Assembly: GCA_905178155.1 (NCBI GenBank)
Contig: CAJINV010000001.1
Location: forward strand, 424,637-488,636
Direction: 5' to 3'
DNA length: 64,000 nt
From: Amoebophrya sp. A120
Lineage: Eukaryota; Sar; Dinophyceae; Syndiniales; Amoebophryaceae
Positions 40,527 to 52,627 of the stretch are shown piece by piece. The first letter of the stretch is position 1. The number at the start of each line of letters is the position of its first letter. The notes below the pieces were generated by a model. The model saw nothing but the letters and a program-made list of their open reading frames with translations. It searched no databases and had not been told where the DNA came from. Made by a program: the position numbers and the translations under genes.

Positions 40527-43500
40527 TCATGAAAAAGCCTCTTTCGCTTCCGGCGAGATTTTTCTTGTCGGACTTGTATCCGGCGTGTCCGGCCTTCCCG
40601 GTCCCTGCCCACCGCCGGGGGTGCTGGGTGTTCGGTTGTGGTACAGATCCGGCGTTCTCACATTATTGTTGCCTTTCGACGTCGTGCTACTTCCGTGTTG
40701 TACGGTTTGCGACCAGAAGCTGTCCGGGTCTTCCTCGGCGTTGTTCTCTAAATCCCAATCAACCACGTTTCCTATCGTCACCTCCGTTTGGTTTATCTGC
40801 TCGGAGTAGGCCATCTGGTGGGACCGGGACGACGGCGCCCAGAGATACATCATGGTGAGCAGCACCAGTAAGAATAAACAGTGCGGGATCATGTCCGTGA
40901 AAATCCTATGCAATGCAAAAATGTCTGGGTCTGGGAGATTCCGATATTTGTCATGTAGTTTTTTCAAGCTCCCCCACGTCTGGAATGCAGGGCCTAGCAT
41001 CACAGGTTGTGCAGCTCCTTGGTGATGCGTATTCTGCATGAGAAATGCCCTCTCCAGCATGGCCAGAAGTGGGCACCTTTTGCACGTTCTGCATCACAGA
41101 TCTTTGTAGGATCGGAAACACGCATCACAAGTTCGCATGCTTCCAGACCCAGACATATTTGCATTTGATAAATCCACAAAGACGCCCATTTCTGCCGGGA
41201 CAACTGCTTCTCGATTGCGGTGGAGTAGCTGTACAGCTGGTAGAGAAACGAGATCCCGAGAATCACGACGGACAGGACCAAAACTTTCCAAAACTGCAGA
41301 TACAGCTCCAATTTCGCGGACTGCTTGGTCTGCTCCAGATTGACCAGCAAGGAGGACAAAGACACAAAAATCCAGTACAGTATCCCGCCGTGCAAAAACG
41401 CGACCGGGATCAAGCAAAGCAGCACGAAGGAGAGCGGTAACACCATCGAGTGTCTAACCGACAAAACAACTTCCCTAACCCCGTCGAGCAACAGGTACAA
41501 AAACGTCAGCAGTTGTATTCGGAAGATGGTGTTCCTCGGCAGCGTTGGCTGCGTCACGCCCCAGCCCAGACTGGCGAGGAGCACGAGAACCTGGGAGAAG
41601 ATGTTCTTTGCCACCGTCGCGAGGATGCAGGTGATGAAGAGCACGTAGGGGCGGATTCCCGACTCGTTCCATTCGCTGTAAAAGATGTACCACAGACTGC
41701 ACTCCACCAACCCGGAGAGGATCACGCCGCCGATGCAATATGCATTCCAAAATGTCTGGGTCTGGAAGCTTTCCAGGTTTCTCATGCATATTTTGCATGA
41801 CTCAGGATGTCTGTAAAAATGCATGATCTAGCATTACATATTTTTAGAGGCCTTCCTGATGCCTATCCCGCATGACAAATGCCCTCCGCGCGTAGCACAA
41901 ACTGGGCTCCTCTTCTTGCTGGTCATGCAATACAGATTTTTTTAGCATCCAAAGTTAGCATGACAAGTTGCAACCTTCCAGATCTTCCAGACATTTTTGC
42001 AATCCATATGCAACCGTGGATGGCGAAAAGTTGCTTCCACCAGAAGAGGCAGCGGAACAACCAGTAGAGCACGAGATATTGAAGCGTCAGGATTGAAATC
42101 GACCAAGACAAAGTTGCAATAATTTATCATGCATAAATTGCAAGGCATGGAGTGCCTCTCTTGCAGGGATGTCAAGCGATGCCGACTGTCAGCCTGTTTG
42201 GGGTCTGCGATAGAGCTGCTAAAGTAGCATGACAAAAGACGCCTTCTGTCCCTGAACAGCATGACAAACTGGATGTAGACGGTGTCGAAATTTGTCATGC
42301 ACTGCTTGGAAATTGGGCTTCCAGCTGGTATCGATTTTATGCATTACAAGTTGTTTTACCTTTGTCGATTTCAATCCTGACACTCCCATACAAGAACCAC
42401 GTAGGTCAATGTCAGCCAACCGTACAGAGGCCACTTGTGGTAGCTGTGATTTTTATTTCATTGTGAACCATACATGGGTACAATTTTTGCATCGGCTGTA
42501 CTGGTGGATCACCTCTTCACAGGCATCTAATACTAATCAACTTCAACGTCAGGATCAGGAGGAAAAATCGCAATAGCAGTACTCGACGCCCGGAAGGTAT
42601 CCGAAGGGGTTGCGAACGACAATATTGCCCGAAATCTTGATCTTCTCTTCCTTCCCACAATTGCTGTAGATCAGCAGGTATACACCTGAGAATTTTTTAT
42701 TCGATTCTGGTTCAGCGATGCAGCAGTTGTTCGAGATACTGTTCATCCTCAACCTCATGCTCATCGTGGAGGCCACTACAAAATAATTTTGTAGTGGCCT
42801 CAACTTTAAATTGAGAACCAAGTGGCTGATCAGAACGATGGCAACACTACATCATACCGCTCTGCGTCATGTTTCGTCTGATGTCCTGCGGAGGTTGCAA
42901 CGTCGGGGAGACAACATCAATCGATAGCGCGGTTGGCGGCCTCGTTTTGCCCAGCGGCATGTATCCTGTGGAAAAACGTCCCCACCCCATAAGTAACCAA
43001 GATGGGAAATCTGCTACACAAATCCACAAGTTTTGGCTGTCGAGCATGACAAGATCTGGGACAAATTGACTACACTACTATCTTATCCATATCCTGATTC
43101 TAGCATGACAAAATCCGAGATAGCATCAGAACATGGCTCTCATGTTGGGGCTGCGCATGAGAGACATTTTAGGCTTGCGGATTTGCATGACAACTATGGG
43201 GCGGAGACGTTTTTACTCAGAATAGCAGGTTTTGGTATTTCAACTTATCCTCCTTGCAGTTCTCATCGTTGGGAAAGCAGCAAAAGTCGGTCTTGTTATC
43301 AAGTGCAAATATGTCGGGGTCTGGAAGATTGCTGAGGTTTGTGATGCTGTGTCTGCTTGACACAGAAGGTGTGCCATGCAAGGACTAGCATCACAGGTTT
43401 TGAGACGGTCTCCCAATGCCTAATTCGCATGACAAACGCCTTCTTTCGGCGACAGGAAAAGGAGCTGAGCTCCCTTTGCTGTCCAAGCATGACAGATTTT

Positions 43501-44029
43501 TGTGTGGTCTAAGTATGCATCACAAGTTCGCAGCCTTCCAGACCCAGACACTTTTGCATTCGATACTTGTCCACATGGTGCAAAAAGTCACGATACGTGA
43601 TCAGCGTTAGCTGCACACCCTTGTAATGCTCCAATTCCTGATAGAGTGTAAGGTGATTTTTCAAGTAGATATTACATTGCTGCTAAGTAATAGCTAATAG
43701 CCAGTAGCAAGCTGGTACATCACCTGCCCGACCTTTCTGTATGTAGGAAACAAAAAAGCCGGATGTTGCGCATGCGGATAATGGTGCACAATCAGGAGGC
43801 TCAATACTGGTTTCGACTCCGTTCTTCTGAGCTCGTGAAAAATGACGAAGGCCTTCGACTGCGGACGTATTTTCGCAGGCGCGTCTTGCTCCGAAAAAAC
43901 GTAAAACGCTTGCAGCACGTGGAGCGATCGCGCACTGGGTACGGCTGCATTCTCGAAGGGATAGATCTGCGCGTGGGTCAAGGGTAGAAGGCTGAGGAGC
44001 GACGTCAAAAGCGACGTCAAAGTGACCAT
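40527..44029 (-). CDS. TMEM87/GOST-type seven-helix Golgi membrane protein
   Basis: Members of this family have a luminal GOLD-like domain and seven membrane helices and act in the Golgi and endosomes. Nine exons (44029-43724, 43637-43566, 43291-43225, 42956-42858, 42775-42583, 42443-42391, 42071-42009, 41733-41171, 40901-40527) give 596 residues. A signal peptide (MVTLTSLLTSLLSLLPLTHA) is followed by the luminal part with FSGVYLLIYSNCG and RNPFGYLPG. The membrane part has YGWLTLTYVVLV, LFAIHGCIGG, VECSLWYIFYSEWNESG, SQVLVLLASLGWGVTQPTL and LYWIFVSLSSLLVNLEQT. After the last helix comes MMYLWAPSSRSHQMAYS, the family's W-P-S-x(n)-YA feature, and a disordered acidic/Pro tail. Five introns are introners of families A, D and H; the others are GT-AG. 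An upstream in-frame ATG at 44083 is an alternative start, and the exon 1 donor could be 9 bp earlier. Confidence 0.88.
40907..41170 (-). mobile_element. Introner family A, in TMEM87-like gene
   Basis: 264 bp, TAT...ATA. Perfect repeats (sense GGATT, at 40902-40906 and 41171-41175). Excision joins WASLWI to FTDMIPH at the start of the last helix. No canonical placement. Confidence 0.95.
41739..42008 (-). mobile_element. Introner family A, in TMEM87-like gene
   Basis: 270 bp, TAT...ATA. One arm has a duplicated GATCTTCCAG. Perfect repeats (sense TTGCA, at 41734-41738 and 42009-42013). Excision joins AIHGCI to GGVILSG. No canonical placement. Confidence 0.95.
42077..42390 (-). mobile_element. 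Introner family H, in TMEM87-like gene
   Basis: 314 bp, ends TATGGGAGTGTCAGGATTG and TATTGAAGCGTCAGGATTG. Flanking repeats match 4/5 (sense TCTTG and TCTCG). Excision joins TYVVLV to LYWLFRCLF in a membrane helix. Single copy in this window. No canonical placement. Confidence 0.9.
42962..43224 (-). mobile_element. Introner family D, in TMEM87-like gene
   Basis: 263 bp, arms with AAAAACGTC plus a C-rich tract. Flanking repeats match 4/5 (sense CCTGC and CATGC). Excision joins KYQNL to PLGKTRP. No canonical placement. Confidence 0.9.
43297..43565 (-). mobile_element. Introner family A, in TMEM87-like gene
   Basis: 269 bp, TAT...ATA. Perfect repeats (sense ACAAG, at 43292-43296 and 43566-43570). 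Excision joins LHHVDK to TDFCCFPND. The repeat allows GT-AA but not GT-AG. Confidence 0.95.
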
Positions 44030-47000
44030 CCTCAACACCGTCGCGAAACAAGCATTCGGTGACCTTCGTCGATCCGACAACATTAATGACCTGTTGCCAG
44101 CGGCTCCCGGCCGCGCTAGGAAGGGCATCAGGCCCTGCTTAGCTCGCGGAAGGAAGAACAACTCCTCGCTTTGCAATTGGAGGTACAACGAACTCGAGAT
44201 CTACTTTATTCCCAGAGACGAGGAACTACCTTTTCTCGGCTTACACGGACGAGACCAGAAGAGGAACTGAATCCATAGTACAGAACGACGTCAGCAGGGA
44301 TAAGATCACAACACCAACTTACCACCAAAATCCAAAAAAAGTTGCCAAGTGGTAGACCACAAATGGAGCGCCGGCGAAGGCGATTCGGCAAGGGATGATC
44401 GGTATTCGTGTGTTCATATAATCCACGACCTGGGAGGTGGGATCGCTTGTTCTTTTCCTATGATCTTCGCTTTCATGACCACAACAAAACCGAACAAGCA
44501 TCTCGGATTGGTTCATCTCTGATGTTTGCACATCCACACCCCGGATGATGGCAGCAGAGGACCGTCAAATTATCGCTCTGCTTTTTACATCTTTTTTCCG
44601 CATAAATTTACATGTGAAAATGCAAATTTGACAAAATGAAGTTCGTCAAAAACACTGGGCCGTGCTTCTCATTTATATCGTTCGATGTTGCCGCTAACGC
44701 AGCTGATAAAATAAGTGTAAAAGTGTTCATTGAATGTGTCTCAAAAAAAACTTGAACTTCTCAAAGTTGTAAAAAGAAATCAATTTTGTTCATCCGAGCA
44801 GTTCTCTTTCTCTACTTAACTTGCAGTTCCCAAGTGGACAGCGTAATCAAAGTCAAAGCGTCAGTTCAGTTGTCAAGTGCTACGTAAAATTGTTGTACCC
44901 CATTTTTTTCCGGTCTTTAATCGACCAAAACATACACTAGATCTGCTATAGAATAGAAAAAAGAATGAGTTCGCGAATGATTGCGCAGGTGATGGCAGAC
45001 CTACAACAAAATTTCAATTTTTTGGCTAGCTAGAGAATCGAGGTGGCTAGGAGTAAAGTCAAGTAACCTCTACTGTGCTGCACCTCCGCGAGGGCAGCGA
45101 TCCTCGTAACTGAGCCCCAGGCGGTAAAAGTCAAAATGTGCCCCTCTCGGATAACTTTAACTACTTGGGCCTAAAAAATTCCGTTGATACGATGTCGCAA
45201 CTGCCTAAATAAAGAAACTAATTGCGGGGTTCTTTTTTTGTCAAAACGTGCGGTAGCCGCTCCAATTGGCAAAAAACCTTGACCCCGTCAAGCGCAATAT
45301 ATAAAAAGCGAGTATGTCATACTATTTTGATTGCAGCAAAAAAAGTAGAAGAAAGCATGCTGATGCGACGTAGCAGGGAGTGTTGATTTGCCAACACCTA
45401 ACCTACTTCCCGGTTTTTTCACTCCGTGACGGAAGTGTCTAGATGTCCTTTTTGGCAGGATATCGCAAACTTTTTATCGTCAACGCAGTCGCATCATATA
45501 ATTTCTGGGCGCGGCTTTCATGTACAACACAAACATCTGCAACTTCAATTCTTCTTAACGACCTCCTTCTGCAATGGTAACAACGATATCGTTGCGGTCG
45601 TGCAGCCGAGTCTTCAATAGTTCGTTGTATATGGCAAAATCCACCAACGTCAAGAACTTTATGCGACCACAGTGAGGAGACGGAGTCAGAGATTCCTTAG
45701 CTCGGCACTGCGTCAAAAATGTAATAGCAAATCGGAGAAACTACTTGTAGGTATTCATAAATGCTATCGATAAAGACCAGCGTCTTGCGGCACCAATTCT
45801 AGTACAATACTCACGCTAGTATCATCCCCTTACGCAAGCTCACCCCCCGCTTGGTGCACTTCGGTCTGAATCGCCAGAAATCAAAATCGATTTCCTGTAC
45901 CGGCACTAAAAAAACTCCTGTTGGGAAGATATTAATCGCTACACAATCAGGAAGCCTATCGCAGTCCTCACGGTGACATGCCAATGCCATCAACAGAAAA
46001 CCTATAGAAGTACTTTGTAAAAAAACTTATTTCCTATGCATACTACTTACAAGACAGACTTTCGAATTTACCTGTATCTGCTGGGCGTCCAGGAGCACAA
46101 GCACAACGACAAGAATTGCAAGTCGTCGATTGATCACAGGTGTTAAAATACTGTAAGACCCTACGCATGCCCGATATAATCTGGTAATATCTGGGTCTTC
46201 TTCTGGATTTCTCTCCGCCGCACGGCGCAGACGTCGAAGAAGTAAGGACTTTAAATCATTAACAGTAAATCAGAGTTTGAAGCCATCATGAAAAAAAGTT
46301 ATTTTATGCATGTCCAGAGCCTTGCGAAACGTGTTCTCCCGTCCGTAAAGAACATCCTTAGCTGTAGAGCGACCGCACATCAAGAAACCAAAAACAGCTC
46401 AAGAACATAAAATTCTAGTGATTTGGACGCTAGTACAACTACGCACTTTGCGTTCAATACCTGCGATCTGTACCAGCAGCAGGAGCAGCTATGGCTGACC
46501 GAAGACGAAAGGTATAGTACAATCGTTGACGCAATCGTGACAGAAGTGGCCTTGATTAGAGGCGAATAATTTAGAAATAGACACAATGTAGTCTTCATTG
46601 ACGACGGGCAAGAACGTACAAAAATTTTCTCTACAACACAACCGAAGCGTGCGGTCCGGAATGTAGCAAAAACAAAGAACCGATAGTACTTTTACAACAA
46701 GAAGCGCGATTTCATGATATTTTTGACAGTAGCTTTTTGTGATTTTTATTTTTTTAACCTGATAATCAATGCAGCTGAATCCATTGAAATATTGACTTTG
46801 ACTTGATACAAGATCTGCATAATATTGAAAGGACACATGACAGAGCAATTTTTGTTTTTCCCGACGCTGAGTCTAGAACGGAGAAGACGAAGACGACAAC
46901 CACATTCCCAGCCCGTTTACACACGCACAACCGCAACTTCCTCCACCCGCTGGCTCCCACCTGATTTGTACGCGTGTTGCTTTTTGTATTCACAATACCA

Positions 47001-47612
47001 CAGACGAGCGAATAGTGTCGTGCTTCTGCTACAACAAGGTCGCTACATGTACTAGTACGTACATCACATAGCAAGAACTAGGGCCTCTATACTAATCTTT
47101 TCGACAATTATGGGGAAGAGAGCCACACCGAATTTCTTTTTGGGTACTACAGCAGCACCGAGGTGGGAGGACGGACGACACACGATCGAGGGGCCGGCGG
47201 GGATGAGAATGATACTATGCTGGGGTACTAAAGATTTATTTCCTACAACTTCTCGCAAATAACACGACCTGATGAAGCTTCTCACAGACGTCCACACCAG
47301 CGACATTTTTATTGACTCGACGACACTCGAAGTCTCCAACTTCCGGCTCAAGGATTTAATCTCATCAACAGTTCATGTTCCCGTTCTCATCTTCTTCATC
47401 CGGTTTTGCTTTTCATAAAATTATTGTTCTCCTAGAAAATTGGGAGCACTTTAATCTTCGATAGATTCTCATGGAGGTCCTTGTATCGAAAACGAGCAAA
47501 GTTCTTTCTCTGTTACGCAAATTAATAACGTGTTGGAAAAAGCAAATAGTTGAAATTCGAATCTACGCTGTTCATACTCCGGTCGTCTCGTCTTGCTTGT
47601 ATCTATTAGCTA
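44030..47612. other. Gene-poor AT-rich block
   Basis: About 3.6 kb with only short ORFs on both strands. The best is a minus ORF at 47064-47351 containing SLVPQHSIILIPAGPSIVC, not supported by anything else. No introner, rRNA, tRNA or spliced-leader sequence is recognised. Confidence 0.45.
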
Positions 47613-48462
47613 CTAAACAAAGTAACCGTGCGCCGTCTTGCCGACGGTGATAGTTCGTGATGCGTATGAAGATTTCCCTTTGGTGATGAAGTCTGTATTC
47701 CTGAAAAAACTGCTATCGCATTTTTCAAGTGTGCTGACAGACACATGCTGCCAGATTCTCAGGTGCGAGTGCGACCCGATCACGATCGCTATGTGGCATC
47801 TCAACAATCTTTCGTACACATATTGACCTTTCGATACTGTTGCATGATACGCCCTTGCTGGTACAGCGAAAAAATACAACTCAAAGAAAGCTCTGATGTC
47901 ATGTATGAAAAGGAAAAACCCCCCCTCCCCATATCAAAAAGGAAATCTGTGATCCTGGATTTGCGTACACAGTTCAGATTTGTATTGCAGGAAGGTATTG
48001 CGGCCAGATCCCCAGGCTAGGTAGGGGCGTATGGGTCTAGTTGCTCAGCATTGCAAACGGCTGACCTTTAGGCCCAACAGCATGGCAAATCGCTTCCATA
48101 ATGGGCCGGAAGCTTCTGCCCTTGTCTTCTTGCAAGAGAAATGTGATTTGTGACCTCAAATCAGCAAAACAAATTTTCGGAAAGATACCTTTTCGATATG
48201 GGGAGGGGGGATTTTTCCTCTCAATATCATGGTCGATTTGATTCCTACATCTCGGACAGTGAATCAAGAAAATACGTATCGCTATCGCTTTGTTTGCTCC
48301 TTTGGTGATCTGTCCGACGAAACAAAATACGGTCAGCGACCCTTTAATAAGGTCTTCCCTTATGTGAGATATCGCTTCTCCTACTCTAGACTTAGAGCAC
48401 GAGTGGTAACATTCATCCAAGGGATTAAGTTCGTGGCCGCGAGGCCAGGGAGCAAGCCTAGT
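47613..48462 (-). CDS. Hypothetical protein revealed by introner removal
   Basis: Two ORF pieces (48420-48227 and 47898-47613) become one frame when the family B introner and one repeat are removed. They read FLIHCPRCRNQIDHD-IRAFFELYFFAVPA and continue through YERLLRCHIAIVIGSHSHLR to the stop. At least 160 residues follow. It has a CPxC pair but no recognisable domain. The exon probably begins at an acceptor near 48463 (CACTAG/GCTTGC). Possible upstream exons lie at about 48482-48555 (EIDKYTPEQYEDEMPATA, followed by GTAAGT) and 48640-48795 (ACPRRADPEVDKIACGKGFD, FCGTKWYLNL), but their phases are not resolved. The evidence is an open frame across a precise excision. Function is unknown. Confidence 0.45.
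47904..48226 (-). mobile_element. Introner family B, in hypothetical gene
   Basis: 323 bp, ends TATTGAGAGGAAAAATCCC and TATGAAAAGGAAAAACCCC. Perfect repeats (sense CATGA, at 47899-47903 and 48227-48231). Excision joins NQIDHD to IRAFFEL. No canonical placement. Confidence 0.93.
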
Positions 48463-48799
48463 GAATCAAAATTTTGACGCACTTACTGCTGTTGCCGGCA
48501 TTTCGTCCTCATATTGTTCTGGGGTGTACTTATCTATCTCTGTAATTATTTCGTACAAGGTAAATACTAGCCATACTTTTCTGCTTCGTGAAAAACTGAT
48601 TCAGCGTTCTTTTTTCGAGACCAATAGAAACGTAGGTCTAGTCACGTTCTGACTTCAAGTTCAGATACCATTTTGTGCCGCAAAAGTCGAAACCTTTGCC
48701 ACACGCAATCTTGTCGACCTCGGGGTCGGCCCTCCGAGGACAGGCCTCCGCAGAGAGTTTTCTCGTCGCAAAAGCGCGACTACACTGTAAGCATAAAAA

Positions 48800-50858
48800 T
48801 AAACTGAAATCCATTCCTGAATACCTGCGTAGCTTTGTTTTGCTTTTCATTCTTGTGTTAGGAAAAATAAAAATTGAAGTTCGTTGTGGCTTCGAGAAGG
48901 AAAATAAAAGAGCTGCAACGTATATTTTATGATATGACCACGAAGTTGTTTTCAGGTGCGAATTTTTTATCCCTAGATTCAGCACCAAAATCTTTATCTT
49001 TTGTTTCCATAAAATCGACTTTTCTACAATTATATTTCCGCTGGTGTATTGAAACTGACCCCTTCGCTGCCACGAAAACAAATGTCCGAAAACAGCGGGA
49101 GATGCAACGTCAACTGATGTTGACAGTGGGGTAAAAATAAATATTAGGGCTAGGTATCGACTAAAGAGATTGGGACTTGGTGTGCTACCTCAAATGCACT
49201 TCCGAACCGGTGCCAGCGCTTCTAGATCTGGCGTCATACAACGAAACCATCCATAATACATCAAGCGGTGGATGGTGTTTGCAGAAGCTGCTCGCGCTCA
49301 TGCGTCTAGCTTTTCAACGACTAGCAAAAAAAAGAACTGAAAAAATCACACTCCGACATCACAGAGGACGTCAGAAGTGAATCTTACTTTGAGGGTGTGC
49401 TGTCATTTGTATGTTCCTAAAAAAAAATGAAAATGCCGAGCCCGAGTCAGCGTAAAATCATTCGGGAAGATGAAGATGATGCATTTTTTCCAGAAATAGT
49501 GCCTATGTGCCGATGAAATCAGGATAGCATATCAACTCTTGTTACATGCCCACTAGCAGAAAAAGTCATGTCAATATTTATTTTAGCAGAAAAGGTTTCA
49601 TTATCGTTGAAGCAGAATGTAGTAAGCAGAATTGAAAGACAAGAGAATAAAGCAGGAGTTGCAACGAAATATCAATTTAGGTCTTGTGAAAGCATAAATT
49701 TCTCGAACGCACGACCTGGTGCTAGATTGTGTACTCACTCTGGCCGGTGTACGTGTACGTACTTCTGGCAAATCGATATCAGCGGTCGCCTCAGCAATTG
49801 CACTTTTGCAAGAGCGATCCTGCGGCTGGTGTAAGTATGTCTGTAGTACAAAAAACCCAAGCAAAACTATCGAGAGATTATTTAATTTTTTTTCGTGAAT
49901 CATCTTCAAAAAAGGTTGTAAAAATTTGAAAAAAAAAACAAACGAAACCCAAAAAGAAATCAAGTTTCTTAGTATGTTGGTTTTAGAAACTGCTCGATGG
50001 TCACTTTACTCGAAACTGGAAGTCAAGCCGGGAAGTACAGAGGGCAAGCTTCATTTCCGATGTATTTCTTACTGACGTATCATCATAGGATCCTGTTTGC
50101 TACTACAGTCGTCTCACTCCATCGCTGCACTTCCAGTATTTGACTCCGCATGATAGGCTCCTGCTCACGACAAGCTAAGTTACTAACTGTCATTTCATCT
50201 CGCAAGGTTTTTTTTTTGTGCCGGGGCCTCCTGATACTGTTTCTCATTATGACAGCTTCTGTGGAGCTTTTGTCCTCTATCACTTCTCGCGCTCCCCTCG
50301 TGCCGCAGCTACAAGTGTAGTCCTATCTTCCGGGGGTAGTAAGTACTCATGATCAGATCTCATCTATCATGCCCACGAGAGGAAGAAAAAAATCGAGGGG
50401 TCCTCTGCCTTGGCAACTATAGTACCATTTGCAATACCTGAAGGTGGGGAAAGAATCCTTATTTCGTGCTAGAGAAGTAGGTAACATGCAAGAAATCAGT
50501 GCTGGAAATGGAGGTTGTGTCTGTCTACTTGCAGCTCAGATCTAAAAATTCATCAGCAACATGGTACACAAAAATCACAAAATTCGTATATTACCTTCGG
50601 CTCTCTTCGCCTCTTCCAGTTTCTGTAATTCGCGAGCCACTTCCTTGGCTCGGGTGGTGATCTTTATCAGATTCTCCCGTGTCAAAGGATACGCTTGCTG
50701 TGAATGATTTTTCGATTTCAAATAATTTGTTTTTTTCCTCAATTGATCGCTTCTTCTATTATTTTCATGCATATGCATTCTGTAAGTATTCATCCAAAAC
50801 CAGATCACTCACGAGCTTCGAAAATAAAGGGTGAGAATCCATGACAAGCAACCACTCG
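48800..50858. other. Gene-poor region, possible unresolved exons
   Basis: AT-rich and poor in ORFs. Minus ORFs at 49601-49963 (hydrophobic start, then Ser/Thr/Arg-rich) and 50575-50808 (with RENLIKITTRAKEVARELQK) could be exons but have no family match or clear partners. Confidence 0.35.
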
Positions 50859-52627
50859 TCAAGAACATGGACCTCTGTATTGAAACAGTACCCATTCACT
50901 CTTGCTACTCCACCCGAATACGAGCGGCAGGAAGAAGGGATTTTGGATTCGGTTGGTATCCCTTCGCAGAAACCGTGCAACGTTCTCCTCAAGACCCTGC
51001 TTTCCGGCGGCGCAGATCTCCAAAATCTTCGAGGTTGCATACCTGAATGTAGGTGCGGGAAGAAGTGATCGGATTTAGCACCACTGGATAAAGTCCAAAA
51101 ATACCATTTTGTGTCGACCGGCATTTTCTTCAGCCTCCGCCTGTCACAAGAACGATCACGTAGGTATCATAATGAACAAAGATAACAGTTTCAACACGAA
51201 CACAAAAAAAAGTTCTAGTACTTGGGCAGTTTGGTGTCATGAAACTCCTTCGCGAACCGCTCCATGTGCTTGGGCGCCAGAAAATTGAGGAACGCGTAGC
51301 CCATGTTCACCTTGTTAGCGAAGTTATGAGAGTGCACAACTCCCCCTCGTTCTCATTTGTCATGCAAAATCCCAAATCCAGTCGCTGCCTTGTAGCATTA
51401 TTGTGCATGACAGATTCCGGAAGCCCAAACAGTACTATAATACGTGCGTGAGTCTTGTCATGCACAGGCTCCACGCGTGCGGGTGCTTGTAATATTGTTG
51501 TTCATGCAATACAAATGAGGGGAAGTGGAAATTGTGCACTGTCATAGAAGTCGATCGGGAGGTAGAAGTAATTGTACGTCTTGTAGAACCCGCGGGAGTC
51601 GATTTCTTGCAACACGTCTTCGGTGGTGTAGCGGTTGGGGATGTTCCGGATCATCACCGTGGTCACCTTCGAGTCCTTCGCCCAGGCGGTGTCGCGATCA
51701 ATGGTCGCCAGCCGCTGCGGGCAGTACCGCAGCGTGTCCTGCAACTCCCGGGCGGGGCACTTGTTCGCCGCGAGCGGGCCCTGGTCGTTCAGCACCGGGT
51801 CAAAGTCGTCACAGCCGCCCTGATGCGCCTCCGCAAGCTGCTGTTGCTGCAGCTCCATGCCCATCTGGCCAACGCGACCGACTAGATTGATGCCGCTATA
51901 GATTGCAAATATATCTGGGTCTGCGAGATTGCGAGACATGTCATGCTAGTCTGGCATAACTCTGGGATCTGTATTGCGTGGCAACCAAGAGCTCCTCTTG
52001 ACTGTCATGCAAACACGCAGTTTCTCATGCGGAATACGCAACACAGAAGCATGACAAAACTTGTCATGCTTGACGGCGCATTACAGTGTGGTTATTATTC
52101 AGTGACCTGCATCACAACTTTCCAGCCCCAGACATATTCGCATTTAATAGCCGCAACCGGACCGCAATTCCGACACCGTGGTCACGATGCCACCTGAGAA
52201 GATCATAGTAAGACTGCGCTTGTACTAGTCTTTTTTTCGATGGAGAATGAATGAAAAACAAAATGAAACCTGCTTTATTGCATGATCACAAAATAAATAA
52301 TTTCAACAAACACAACCCAAGAACCGCATCCTTACCTTTCGTCTCCCCCGGCGCCCGCTGTTCGCCACCGATGAGGCGAGTGTACCACCGCCCTGCGGCA
52401 GAGATCAAACCGCCCTTCATGAGGCTCGACCCGGCACCTTCTTCCCGGTAGTCAGGACTGTTCCCCGGAGACGGGATTGACGTCGCCACCGGACTGGTCA
52501 GGTCGCCTGGGGTACGCTTATCGTTCGTGTGAGCCTTGTTGTACAGGATGTGTGGCGGTGTGGACCTGGGAAGGTGGTTCAGAGCAGTTCTTTTCGTTAT
52601 AATACTCCCTGTTCGTGCAGAGCGCAT
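50859..52627 (-). CDS. Mei2-like RNA-binding protein (C-terminal Mei2 RRM)
   Basis: Mei2-like proteins bind RNA through a distinctive C-terminal RRM and control meiosis or differentiation in yeasts, plants and protists. Five exons (52627-52336, 52193-52150, 51891-51547, 51319-51222, 51042-50859) give exactly 320 residues. The RRM reads KVTTVMIRNIPNRYTTEDVL, then LQEIDSRGFYKTYNYFYLPI, DFANKVNMGYAFLNFLAPKH, MERFAKEFHDTKLPK and the family-typical tail ATSKILEICAAGKQGLEENV, ending FLPLVFGW. The LPIDFANK-NMGYAF segment appears only after removal of the family I introner, which is strong support for that excision. The N-terminal third is basic and disordered. Introns: GT-AG (52335-52194 and 51221-51043) and two introners. 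At 320 residues with one RRM it is shorter than plant AML proteins. Confidence 0.9.
51325..51546 (-). mobile_element. Introner family I, in Mei2-like gene
   Basis: 222 bp, ends TATGACAGTGCACAATTTCC and TATGAGAGTGCACAACTCCC. Perfect repeats (sense ACTTC, at 51320-51324 and 51547-51551). Excision joins YLPIDF to ANKVNMGYAF, the conserved RRM core. Single copy in this window. No canonical placement. Confidence 0.94.
51897..52149 (-). mobile_element. Introner family A, in Mei2-like gene
   Basis: 253 bp, TAT...ATA. Perfect repeats (sense GCGGC, at 51892-51896 and 52150-52154). Excision joins LRSGCG to INLVGRV. No canonical placement. Confidence 0.94.

Noticed and set aside
45060-45300. GC-richer island checked for snRNA, 5S, tRNA or spliced-leader genes
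   Set aside because: No recognisable U-snRNA core, tRNA arms or spliced-leader sequence on either strand.
46825-47351. Opposing ORFs around 46.8-47.35 kb
   Set aside because: Short, without family features, splice partners or introners; not reported as genes.
49601-49963. Minus ORF of 120 codons with a hydrophobic start
   Set aside because: Low-complexity AT-rich start and no supporting exon or motif; chance ORF cannot be excluded.
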